This document shows positions 7,976 through 15,485 of a stretch of DNA of 29,287 bases, piece after piece. This stretch comes from JBOHWJ01 sp050736615 (lineage in GTDB: Bacteria; Desulfobacterota; Binatia; Binatales; Binataceae): the NCBI GenBank assembly GCA_050736615.1, contig JBOHWL010000062.1, positions 1 through 29,287 of the forward strand, in the 5' to 3' direction. The number at the start of each line of letters is the position of its first letter. Position 1 is the stretch's first letter. A model generated the notes under the pieces. That model did not search any database. It was not told the DNA's origin and saw only the letters and a program-made list of their open reading frames with translations. The position numbers and the translations under genes were made by a program.

Positions 7976-9103
7976 AAGCCCTCGCAAATTGAGCAACTGC
8001 GGCTCTTTTGTGATTTCCTTCTGTTACTGCCTCGAAATCGATCACGTTGTCTTCCGCGCGAACGCAAGTGAAACGCCTCGGACCCCCGTCTCGGATTTCG
8101 ACTCGCATATACGAGCGACCAGCGAGTGCTAGCTCAGGCGGGATCACCGGCCATATTACCGACGTGGCGCGGGGCTTTGAGATCGAACGGCTGGCATCCG
8201 CCGTCGCGCAACTCGAAGACCTCGAGCCGCGACTCAAGCTGGTGATCGACGCGCTCGTCAAGCCGGCCACATCGATTGGGCGCGGGGATCCAAGCACCTC
8301 CAGAGCGCCCGCGAGCCGAATTTCGGAGTAGGCCGTCATCCCACTCGAGGCGCTACCCGGATAAATTCCGCATTTGAAGGCTGCTCGTTGCCACCACAGT
8401 GAGCGAAGCGTAGCCGCAGATCGATAATGAAGTCGATCCGATCGGGCGCGACGTCGAGGGCCTTTTAGCCGTGACGCGATTTCCTCGCCCGTCGAGAAAT
8501 GAACCACATTCATAAGTCGAGTCGGTCGTCGTTTCGAGATGCCTCACAAAAGCGTATCAGATCGAAGTAGAGGGAACGGCTTGCGTGATCCGTTCAATGC
8601 GGCGTGGCCGTTTGTCCCCGAGTCGATTTTCGCTCAATACAAGTGTACCAGCACCTGTCTGCTTAGGTGATAAGCGTTGAATATGAAACATGCCGGCCGC
8701 TCGCTGGTTCGCCCTCCTCCGCTGGGCGGGCTGAAGGCACCAGATTGATGCTGCCCGACATGATTCATGAGCGAGCCCAACACACCAGAGCGTCCCTTTA
8801 CTGTGTACCCGCGGGCGGGTTCAGACTTCTGGAAGGCGTTCATGGCCTGTTGGATCGCTTCCGCGGCGATTCAAGACGGCGCTCGCGCGCGAATCCGCGA
8901 TTTGTAGGGACCTTGGCATCCGTGGCAGCGAGCATCCCGCCGTCAGCGATGAGATATTCCTGACCTGATTCGAAATGCTGGGCGTGATGCTGACATAGCG
9001 CGTCGACGAACGACAGCGCCACTTGGGCAACCGGCGACTTTCGCCGACCGACCTAGTCGTGCTTTACATGAAGGACCCCGAACAGACCAGCAAGGAGTCA
9101 AGC
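7976..9103. other. Gene-poor stretch of about 1.1 kb upstream of the DyP-encapsulin operon
   Basis: No confident gene was found. A minus-strand frame (7965-8513, 182 codons) overlaps the start of the PhyH gene. It is Arg/Ser-rich with no recognisable motif, although its end (MRVEIRDGGPRRFTC) looks more protein-like. The opposite strand at about 8155-8260 reads as a helical stretch (FEIERLASAVAQLED), so strand assignment is uncertain. A minus-strand piece at 8840-9022 (ALSFVDALCQHHAQHFESGQ) also looks like a fragment of a former gene. The last 100 bases must carry the promoter of the DyP gene, but no clear promoter was seen. Confidence 0.4.
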
Positions 9104-10162
9104 GTGCCATCCGCTGTTCCACAACCAGTCGTTACCCCGCTCACGCGGGCCGCCATTTTTCTCGTCGTGACAGTCAACTCCGGAAAGGAAAATGAAGCCG
9201 CCGTGCGGACCTTGTGTGGCGAACTGGCCGCGCTTCTGCGTGCAGTGGGCTTCCGCGATCTCGAGGGGCGGCTGTCATGTGTCATGGCGTTTGGCTCCGA
9301 GGCATGGGACCGGGTCTTCGGAGCACCGAAGCCGACAGAATTGCACCTGTTCCATGAGATCCACGGCCGCCATCACGCTGTCGCAACGCCGGGTGACATC
9401 CTCTTTCATATCCGCTCCACACGCATGGATCTGTGCTTCGAACTGGCGACACAGATCATGTCGCGGCTCGGCAGCGCCGTTTCCACGGCGGATGAGGTGC
9501 ACGGTTTCAACTATTTCGATGATCGCGACCTGATCGGCTTCGTCGACGGGACGGAGAACCCAGTGGATCAGGCTGCTGTCAACGCCACCATCATCGGCGA
9601 AGAGGATGCCGCCTTCGCGGGTGGGAGTTACGTGATCGTGCAAAAGTATCTGCATGATCTGACGGGGTGGAATGAACTTCCCATCGCGGAACAAGAAAGA
9701 ATCATCGGTCGAACCAAGCTTGCCGACATCGAGCTAGACGATGCTGTGAAGCCAACTTCGGCCCACAACGCTTTGACGACGATTATCGAGGACGGCGAGC
9801 AATTGGAGATTGTGCGCGACAACATGCCGTTCGGCGACGTGGGGAAGGGCGAATTCGGTACCTATTTCATCGGCTACGCCCGGTCCCCGCGCAGGATCGA
9901 GCAGATGCTGGAGAACATGTTTGTCGGCCGGCCGCCGGGCAACTATGATCGGCTGCTCGACTTCAGCCGTGCCCTGACAGGCACGCTGTTCTTTGTGCCG
10001 TCGGCGACGTTTCTGGAGAATGTTGCGACAGAGGCCGCGGCCCCATCGACTGCTGGCCCCGCCTCGAAAGAACCTGAGGCTGAGGACAAGTCCAAATCGC
10101 GACTGCCTCCGCCCGACGGGTCACTCGGTATTGGTTCTCTGAAAAAAAGAGGCAGGATATGA
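9104..10162 (+). CDS. DyP-type heme peroxidase, encapsulin cargo
   Basis: This is a dye-decolorizing-type peroxidase of the class packaged in encapsulin shells. The 352-residue protein shows the GxxDG motif (GFVDG, Asp148, the distal catalytic acid), the proximal heme histidine His221 in PTSAHNALTTI and the distal Arg238 in IVRDNMPFGD. After residue about 305 comes a Pro/Ala/Lys/Glu-rich linker, and the last 15 residues read DGSLGIGSLKKRGRI. That matches the known cargo-loading peptide of DyP proteins (core SLGIGSL), which docks on the inner shell wall. The GTG at 9104 is chosen as start because AAGGAG at 9092-9097 lies six bases ahead and the protein then begins with the family-typical PQPVVTPLTRAAIFLV. 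An ATG at 9068 would add twelve non-family residues. The stop overlaps the encapsulin start by four bases. Confidence 0.95.
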   Translation: MPSAVPQPVVTPLTRAAIFLVVTVNSGKENEAAVRTLCGELAALLRAVGFRDLEGRLSCVMAFGSEAWDRVFGAPKPTELHLFHEIHGRHHAVATPGDILFHIRSTRMDLCFELATQIMSRLGSAVSTADEVHGFNYFDDRDLIGFVDGTENPVDQAAVNATIIGEEDAAFAGGSYVIVQKYLHDLTGWNELPIAEQERIIGRTKLADIELDDAVKPTSAHNALTTIIEDGEQLEIVRDNMPFGDVGKGEFGTYFIGYARSPRRIEQMLENMFVGRPPGNYDRLLDFSRALTGTLFFVPSATFLENVATEAAAPSTAGPASKEPEAEDKSKSRLPPPDGSLGIGSLKKRGRI

Positions 10163-10968
10163 ATAATCTCCATCGGGAACTCGCCCCCATCTCCGACAAG
10201 GCTTGGGCTCAAATCGAAGAGGAGGCGTCCCGCACCCTGAAGCGCCACTTGGCGGCGCGGCGGGTCGTGGATGTGCTGGGCCCGAAGGGGCTCGAAGTCT
10301 CGGCTGTCGGCACCGGTCACCTCCGCCAGATCCAGGCGCCTGGCGATGGCATCCAGGCCGCCCAACGCGAGGCGAAAGCGCTCGTCGAATTGCGCGTTGC
10401 GTTCGACCTCACGCGCCAGGCGATTGAAGATGTGGAACGCGGCGCAACCGATTCAGACTGGTCGCCAGTGAAGGAAGCGGCGCGCAAAATCGCCTTCGCC
10501 GAAGATCGCTCCGTCTTCGACGGGTACGCCGCGGCGGGGATTCAGGGCGTCCGTCAAGGAACCAGCAATCCGGCATTGACGCTTCCTTCCAATGTGAGGG
10601 GTTATCCGGATGCGATCGCGCAGGCGGTGAGCCAATTGCGCCTCGCTGGCGTCAATGGCCCCTACGCTCTCTTGCTGGGCGCGGAGGCGTACACGGCCGT
10701 CAGCGGAGGAAGCGACGAAGGGTATCCGGTCCTTCAACATATTCAGCGTCTTGTCGATGGAGAGATCGTTTGGGCGCCAGCCATCGAAGGAGGTGGCTTC
10801 GTGCTCACGACCCGTGGCGGTGATTTCGAATTAGACATCGGGCAGGACATCTCTATCGGTTACTTGAGCCATTCGGAGACGATCGTCGAACTGTACTTGC
10901 AGGAGACCTTCACTTTCCGACTGCTGACAACGGAAGCTGCCGTGGTGCTCGCGCCTGCGGGGAGGTAG
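10159..10968 (+). CDS. Family 1 encapsulin shell protein (HK97 fold)
   Basis: This 269-residue protein self-assembles into a protein nanocompartment; related shells of this size are 60-subunit, T=1 particles of about 24 nm. It opens with the highly conserved MNNLHRELAPISDKAWAQIE and contains RTLKRHLAARRVVDVLGPKG, SAVGTGHL and the E-loop region VELRVAFDLTRQAIEDVERG. It ends with the A-domain beta strands (DISIGYLSHSETIVELYLQE, TFTFRLLTTEAAVVL). The ATG overlaps the DyP stop as ATGA, so the two proteins should be translationally coupled. The DyP C-terminal peptide identifies the cargo. No second cargo gene (ferritin-like or hemerythrin) follows; the downstream sequence is a transposase relic. 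Confidence 0.96.
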   Translation: MNNLHRELAPISDKAWAQIEEEASRTLKRHLAARRVVDVLGPKGLEVSAVGTGHLRQIQAPGDGIQAAQREAKALVELRVAFDLTRQAIEDVERGATDSDWSPVKEAARKIAFAEDRSVFDGYAAAGIQGVRQGTSNPALTLPSNVRGYPDAIAQAVSQLRLAGVNGPYALLLGAEAYTAVSGGSDEGYPVLQHIQRLVDGEIVWAPAIEGGGFVLTTRGGDFELDIGQDISIGYLSHSETIVELYLQETFTFRLLTTEAAVVLAPAGR

Positions 10969-11128
10969 TCTTTGAACGCATTTGCCCTGGAATCGCGGAG
11001 GCCTCGGTCCCTTTGAAGATGCCCCAGGAGGAGGAGCGAACTTGCGCTAGCACTCGACGGTAACACCTACCATACTCAACCTTTGCTGGAATTGAACCCG
11101 CTTTGATGGACGCTCTGGGGCACGCGTC

Positions 11129-11292
11129 GATGCGGAACTCGCGTCACGCCTCAAACTGATCCATCACCACTCGCGCGCGACCTCACCGCGGATTCATGCC
11201 GAGCTGTTGGCCGATGTCGTTCGCGTGGGCCCGCAAGCGGATCGGCGCCTGATGAAGGCCGCGCGCATTCGTGGCGTCAGCCGGCGTCTTTG
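11129..11292 (+). pseudogene. IS3-family transposase OrfB fragment (HTH_21 region)
   Basis: The frame reads DAELASRLKLIHHHSRATS, then PRIHAELLADVVRVGPQADR, then RLMKAARIRGVSRRLW. This is the N-terminal helix-turn-helix region of IS3-type OrfB, whose usual form is L-x-x-x-I-R-x-IH-x-x-S-R-x-T-Y-G-x-PRIHAEL...G-x-R-V-G-R-x-R-V-x-RLM-R-x-x-G-I-x-GVSRR. The Y-G between T and PRIH is missing here, and several charged positions have drifted. The DDE catalytic domain is absent and the frame degenerates after about 11292. No terminal inverted repeats could be identified. This is an old, non-functional remnant just downstream of the encapsulin operon. Confidence 0.7.
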
Positions 11293-11294
11293 GG

Positions 11295-11507
11295 TTACCC
11301 CACCGTGCGGATGGCGACGCTCGACCCGCGTCCGATCGGTTCAGAAGCAATTTCGCCGCCGGGCGTCTTTGCCGCAAACGCACGGGCAAGATCGCTCAAT
11401 TCTTTCACGGAGCGAGCGCCGTTCCATTGGTAACAAGGGCAGTCGCCGCAAATATAAAATTCATTCCACGATGAAAACCTGTGAGTTCCAAAAGGAGAGA
11501 GCTTCAT
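11295..11507 (-). CDS. Small hypothetical protein or gene fragment, unrecognised
   Basis: This 70-codon frame starts at an ATG (11505-11507), with no convincing ribosome-binding site. It contains two cysteines in a CxxCxC-like arrangement (YICGDCPCYQWNG: ICGDCPC) followed by a well-behaved helix and strand pattern (SVKELSDLARAFAAKTPGGE, PIGRGSSVAIRTVG). The last 50 residues have natural amino-acid composition, unlike the opposite strand here, which suggests real or formerly real coding sequence. It ends within three bases of the IS3 relic on the other strand. I do not recognise the family; it may be a C-terminal domain cut off by the insertion event. Confidence 0.35.
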   Translation of the reverse strand: MKLSPFGTHRFSSWNEFYICGDCPCYQWNGARSVKELSDLARAFAAKTPGGEIASEPIGRGSSVAIRTVG

Positions 11508-12160
11508 TTTTAAGCGAGACTGCGGCGTCACCAATCGCGGTGCCGACACTAATCGCGACTGAGTGGCTATATCAAGACACTCTCGTGCATAAGTGATTTT
11601 ATATCACCAGGTATGGTCATTCTTGTTGGACGGCCACTTACCTTCGGCGCTGTCTTCAATCACGTGAGAGTGAGTGGCCGCCATGCGGAGCCTTCTTCGT
11701 GGCGCATCATCTTTCACAGTGAACGATCATGCGTGTACACGAACGTGACGCCACGCGTGTGACAGGCCGTCTCTACTGCAGGTTTTTAAAACCGTGGAGA
11801 GCACTTGGTCGTCACGCCCGGAAACAAAAAAGACGCATGGCCCGAACAGTTAGTAGGAGTAGCCCGTTCAATCACGGCAGCGGCAAGCTGCATAGTACAC
11901 ACGGATGAGCGCGCTGCCATCCTGGTGCCAATCTCGATAGATGTCGGGGTGGTGGATTTATACGTGAGCGGCAATCCAGCGTCCCACGATCACCACCGCT
12001 AGCGCGACGAAGCCACGCGGGCGGTGATCCCCTCGGTCAAGGTGCTCGTGTATACCATCGTCAAGTAGGTGCGGCCCATTCCGCTCAGCACGCGAGATCA
12101 ACAGGGCATGCCAGCGCAGGCGATAGATGCCCGGTCCCAAGGCGTTGGCCGCCTCGGGTT

Positions 12161-12832
12161 TCAGAGCTTACTTACCTTGTCCTTAGAAGCACCGGAGGCG
12201 CTAGTAGCCGAATCGCGCTTTAGTCTCGGATGAGCGACAGGAAGATGCCAGCCGCGCCACATGGCGACGAGGCGGAGCCCGAAGCAGAGCGCCGCCCCGG
12301 AGAGCATCATCGCGACGGGCGGCAGCCGCAGCACGTAGCCGATCGCCACCACAGCCGCGCCAGCGAGCGCGGCGATAGCGTACAGATCTTCGCGTAATAC
12401 CACTGGAATCTGCGTAATAAGCACGTCGCGCGTCATGCCGCCGCCGATCCCGGTCAGCATTCCGAGCAGCGCCGCCATTACTGGGTCAAGACGATAGGCG
12501 AAAGCCTTTTGCGTGCCAGTGACCGCGAAGAGCGCCAAACCGGCCGCATCGAACACCAGCACGGGACTGCGGAGGCGCTCGATCAAGGAGTACCAGAAAA
12601 AAATCATCAGGCCGGCGAGCACGGATACCGCCAGATAGCGCCAGTCGGTAATCGCGACCGGCGGGACCGCGCCGATTAGCACATCGCGGGCGATTCCGCC
12701 TGCGTTACCGACGGTGAACGACAGCACCAGCACGCCAAACAGATCGAGTCTTTTCTGAACTCCCGCAGTCGCGCCGCTGATCGCGAACACGAATGTGCCG
12801 ACCAGGTTCAGCACGAGCAGAAGCGCGTTCAT
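12161..12832 (-). CDS. TRIC/UPF0126-family inner-membrane channel-like protein
   Basis: The 223-residue integral membrane protein has about seven hydrophobic helices. Two repeats each carry the family glycine/arginine motif, GNAGGIARDVLIG near residues 43-55 and GIGGGMTRDVL near 128-138. This is the duplicated architecture of the YicG/UPF0126 family, related to trimeric intracellular cation (TRIC) channels. Its physiological ion in bacteria is not settled. The start at 12832 is chosen because MNALLLVLNLVGTFVFAISG begins the first helix directly and GGAGG lies upstream; the longer frame adds 32 polar residues overlapping the next gene's end. A charged C-terminal tail (KRDSATSASGASKDK) is probably cytoplasmic. 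It follows the M20 amidohydrolase on the same strand after 67 bases and may be cotranscribed with it. Confidence 0.88.
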   Translation of the reverse strand: MNALLLVLNLVGTFVFAISGATAGVQKRLDLFGVLVLSFTVGNAGGIARDVLIGAVPPVAITDWRYLAVSVLAGLMIFFWYSLIERLRSPVLVFDAAGLALFAVTGTQKAFAYRLDPVMAALLGMLTGIGGGMTRDVLITQIPVVLREDLYAIAALAGAAVVAIGYVLRLPPVAMMLSGAALCFGLRLVAMWRGWHLPVAHPRLKRDSATSASGASKDKVSKL

Positions 12833-12899
12833 CGGGCTTTCCGGCCTCCGCTGCGGCGCACCAGACCCAGGCGGGTAAATCGAATAGACAGAAGCGCGC

Positions 12900-14171
12900 C
12901 TATTTCGACAGCCAGGCCAGTGCTGCAATAGTCATGGCCGCCACCCCCGTTTTCAATGTGGGCTCGATTACAGGTGCGAAGCGCGGACTGTGGTTCGTCG
13001 GAATATCGCCAAGGCGGCCCGCTTTCTGGGCCTTTGCGTAAGTGTCGGGGTCTGCGCCACCGATAAACCAAAACACCGACGGCACGCCCCACTCTGTTCC
13101 GAAGCATCCGAAGTCCTCGCTGGCCGTGGTTGGCTGCGTTTCGTAAACGTGGTCCGCGGGAAAGCGCTGGCGAAACGCATTGACTACCCGCCTGGTCGCC
13201 TCCGGATCATTCGTCACGAGGGAATATCGGTCCAACGGCGTTATCTCCGGAGATTTGATAGCGCCAGAGGCCGCCGCTTCGGCTTTTACGATTCGTTCAA
13301 TCGCGGCAAGCACGCGTTGGCGGACACCCTCGTCGAATGTGCGCACGTTCAATTTGATGATCGCCTCGTCAGGGATGACGTTCTCTTTCGTGCCGGCCTG
13401 GAGTGAACCAACCGTGACTACGGCCGCGTCGGTCGCCGCGAGCTCGCGCGAAACCACCGTTTGAAGGCGCATAACGGTGGCCGCCGCCATCACGACCGGG
13501 TCGATGCTAGCCTGAGGCATCGAGCCGTGCGCGCCACGCCCGAACATGCGGATTTGCAGGCTGTCGGCGGCGGACGTGATTGCCCCGGCGCGAGTATAAA
13601 TAAGGCCAGCCGGTTCGGCCATAACGTGCTGACCCAACACCACGTCCGGTTTGGGGAACCGGGCGAACAGTCCGTCATCGATCATCGCCTGAGCGCCCTG
13701 CGCCGTTTCCTCCCCGGGCTGAAAGACCGCCATCAACGTTCCCTTCCATGCCTTGCGGTTTTGCGCCAGCAAGATGGTCGCGCCCACCAGCCAGGTAACA
13801 TGCATGTCATGACCGCATGCGTGGGCCACCGGCACGGTCTTGCCATCGCGGTCGGCGGCCGTCTGGATGCTGGCGTAGGGGAGGCCGGTAGCTTCTTTGA
13901 TCGGCAGTGCATCCATGTCCGCGCGCAGCATGACTGTTGGCCCGTCGCCGTTGCGCAGCAGGCCGACGACTCCGGTCTTGCCGATTCCCGTGGTTACGTC
14001 ATAACCGCTGGCGCGCAGCTTATCCGCCGCCAGGCCGGCGGTTCGCGCCTCCTGCATCGAGAGTTCAGGATGGGCATGCAAATCGGTGTAGAACTTTTGT
14101 AACTGCGGGAGAAGATGGTCGATGGTCGGCAGCGCGAGATCCTCAGATGCGTCAGTCCTTTGCGTGTTCAT
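12900..14171 (-). CDS. M20-family amidohydrolase (hippurate/IAA-amino-acid hydrolase type)
   Basis: This 423-residue zinc or manganese hydrolase of the M20D peptidase/amidohydrolase group cleaves N-acyl amino acids such as hippurate; the exact substrate is not visible. Metal-site motifs are complete: ADMDALP (85-90), HACGHDMH (117-124, Cys and His ligands), GEET (153-156, catalytic and ligand Glu), GQHV and, near the C-terminus, TNHSPRFAP. The dimerisation lid domain lies between (GRGAHGSMPQASIDPV). No signal peptide is evident, so it is probably cytoplasmic. GGGAGG sits nine bases before the ATG at 14171. The start lies just downstream of an ABC-ATPase relic, and TRIC follows on the same strand. 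Confidence 0.92.
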   Translation of the reverse strand: MNTQRTDASEDLALPTIDHLLPQLQKFYTDLHAHPELSMQEARTAGLAADKLRASGYDVTTGIGKTGVVGLLRNGDGPTVMLRADMDALPIKEATGLPYASIQTAADRDGKTVPVAHACGHDMHVTWLVGATILLAQNRKAWKGTLMAVFQPGEETAQGAQAMIDDGLFARFPKPDVVLGQHVMAEPAGLIYTRAGAITSAADSLQIRMFGRGAHGSMPQASIDPVVMAAATVMRLQTVVSRELAATDAAVVTVGSLQAGTKENVIPDEAIIKLNVRTFDEGVRQRVLAAIERIVKAEAAASGAIKSPEITPLDRYSLVTNDPEATRRVVNAFRQRFPADHVYETQPTTASEDFGCFGTEWGVPSVFWFIGGADPDTYAKAQKAGRLGDIPTNHSPRFAPVIEPTLKTGVAAMTIAALAWLSK

Positions 14172-14193
14172 ACATCAAGGCCTCCCTTTGGAC

Positions 14194-14382
14194 TTATCTT
14201 CGCCGCGACAAAACGGATATGGGGCTTGGGGAATCGCCGCTGATCGGTTCGCCATCCAGCGTGACCTGGCCGTGATCGGGCCGCAGGCGCCAGATAAAGA
14301 TGTTTATAAGGTTGCTCTTGCCCGCGCCGTTTTCACCGATAAGCGCGTGAAATCTCGCCTGGCCAGGCGCATTAGGAGAGCC
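14194..14382 (-). pseudogene. Fragment of an ABC transporter ATPase (Walker A region)
   Basis: On the minus strand, the frame between the ArsR gene and the M20 gene reads APGQARFHALIGENGAGKSN, then LINIFIWRLRPDHGQVTLDG, then EPISGDSP, and stops at 14194-14196. The GENGAGKS P-loop (about 14314-14337) and the following LRPD-x-G-x-V-x-LDG strand are diagnostic of ABC ATPases, most like sugar or branched-chain amino-acid importers. Only about 60 of roughly 240 residues remain. There is no signature motif, Walker B or start codon. A remnant of deletion between two present-day genes is the simplest explanation. Confidence 0.75.
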
Positions 14383-14412
14383 AGCGCGGCCGCCTGTCTC
14401 CGCGCCGGATCT

Positions 14413-14808
14413 TCAGAGCGTGATTCCGAGTTCTTTCCTCAATGCTTCGCGGCCACAGCCGGTCAGGGCGAACCGCAGGGTTTTGGCCGCGTCATTTTGC
14501 CACGACGTCAGCGCGGGTGCCGGAGGTGCCAGCACCGATATCGATTCGAGCACTATTCCGACCTGTTCATTCGCCAGTCGATAGTAGCGATGACGGCCCT
14601 GCGCTTGCACCGCGATCAACCCAGCTTCAAGCAGGCGCGCCAGATGAGCGCTACCGGTCTGTGCGGAGACGCGCGCGAGGCGCGCCAACTCGCCAGCCGG
14701 ATAGGCCTTTCCGTCGGCGAGCGCAAACAGGATCGCGAGGCGCGACTTGTCGGCGATGAGTGCCCCAATAACGGAAATGTCTGGATCGTGCGCCAAGCTT
14801 CCATGCAT
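14413..14808 (-). CDS. ArsR-family winged-helix transcriptional regulator
   Basis: The 131-residue DNA-binding regulator has the ArsR/SmtB winged helix-turn-helix. SVIGALIADKSRLAILFALA is the helix preceding the HTH, ELARLARVSAQTGSAHLARL is the recognition region and GLIAVQAQGRHRYYRLAN is the wing. The usual metal-binding CxC in the recognition helix is absent, so it probably senses something other than an arsenic-type metal. A single Cys stands near the C-terminus (LTGCGREALRKEL). The start at 14808 is chosen by family alignment; an in-frame TTG at 14832 is possible and neither has a good ribosome site. It is divergent from the cupin relic at 14862, the layout typical of a regulator and its target. 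Confidence 0.88.
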   Translation of the reverse strand: MHGSLAHDPDISVIGALIADKSRLAILFALADGKAYPAGELARLARVSAQTGSAHLARLLEAGLIAVQAQGRHRYYRLANEQVGIVLESISVLAPPAPALTSWQNDAAKTLRFALTGCGREALRKELGITL

Positions 14809-14832
14809 ATCGAAATGTGGCCGTGGTAGCAA

Positions 14833-15485
14833 ACATCCATTCTATAAGGAGATTGATCCCAATGAAGGCGATCGAAAGTGAAGTGGAATGAGGTTAAATG
14901 GACGCCGGCCAGCGCCGGGCTCGGTGCGGGTGCGCTGTACGAGGGCCGAGAGTTGGTAAATCGCGCGGTGCTGAGCGACCGGCGCGCCGACGGCGGCGGG
15001 ATAGCGTACCTTCTCAGGATAATGCCACCGGCAGGCAAACTCGTCCGCGCGATTGCGGTAGCGCGCTCGGACGAAAACGTGTATCTGCTCGAAGGCGGCT
15101 ACTGTACAAAGCGGGCGACCCGATTCATTTTCCCCGACTATATGCTCAACCCCTGAAGGGCATCCGCACGGCTTCTTCGCCGCAGTGGTGACCGCGGTTC
15201 TGGTAATCCGCCGCGGCGAGCCCGACGAAATCCGGGATTTGGCGCCATTGATCCGGTCCAGCCGGAGAATGCGCGCGGAAAGCCGTAACCTCGAGTGCGA
15301 ATGCGCTCAGTTAACCGCGGCGGGGCGGCCCAATCCGGCTCTCCACGCGTTTTGAATCGGGCTCAAGCCGCGGCTTTTGCGTTCTACAATCGCCACGCGT
15401 TGGCGCGGGCGGGCGCATAAGTCCTGCGGGGGCGAGCGCAAGTGTGCCTGAAGCGTTGGCTCATCGCGAGGACCGCCAGCACGGG
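14833..15485. other. Gap of about 0.65 kb: cupin pseudogene, then nothing recognised
   Basis: Positions 14846-15240 hold the decayed cupin gene and its ribosome-binding site. From about 15240 to 15485 no gene, terminator or repeat was recognised. Confidence 0.6.
14862..15240 (+). pseudogene. Frameshifted cupin-domain (ChrR-like or DUF4437-like) gene
   Basis: AAGGAG at 14846-14851 precedes an ATG at 14862, but that frame stops after nine codons. A second frame then carries protein-like sequence (NRAVLSDRRADGGGIAYLLR, IMPPAGKLV, SDENVYLLEGGYC) up to a stop at 15154. Removing one C from the CCCC run at 15150-15153 restores a third frame reading YMLNPEGHPHGFFAAVV, a recognisable second cupin motif. 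The first cupin motif would need H-x-H where the sequence has VRAIAVARSDENVYLLEG, so metal ligands are lost as well. Two frame changes plus missing ligands argue for true decay and not a sequencing error. It was probably the divergent target of the ArsR gene. Confidence 0.65.

Larger units (their letters stand above)
10969..12160. other. Gap of about 1.2 kb: IS3 relic and unassigned DNA
   Basis: This holds the IS3 transposase fragment (11129-11292) and a small minus-strand frame (11295-11507), both listed separately. The remainder (about 11600-12160) contains a TTG-started plus-strand frame at 11805-12002 with a moderately protein-like sequence (EQLVGVARSITAAASCIVHT) but no recognised family and no ribosome-binding site. 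No terminator-like hairpin was seen directly after the encapsulin gene. Confidence 0.45.

Noticed and set aside
7965..8513. 182-codon minus-strand gene upstream of the PhyH gene
   Set aside because: It is Arg/Ser-rich with no motif, overlaps the PhyH start and has a rival protein-like reading on the other strand, so it was not called.
11805..12002. 65-codon plus-strand frame with moderately natural composition
   Set aside because: TTG start, no ribosome-binding site and no family resemblance.
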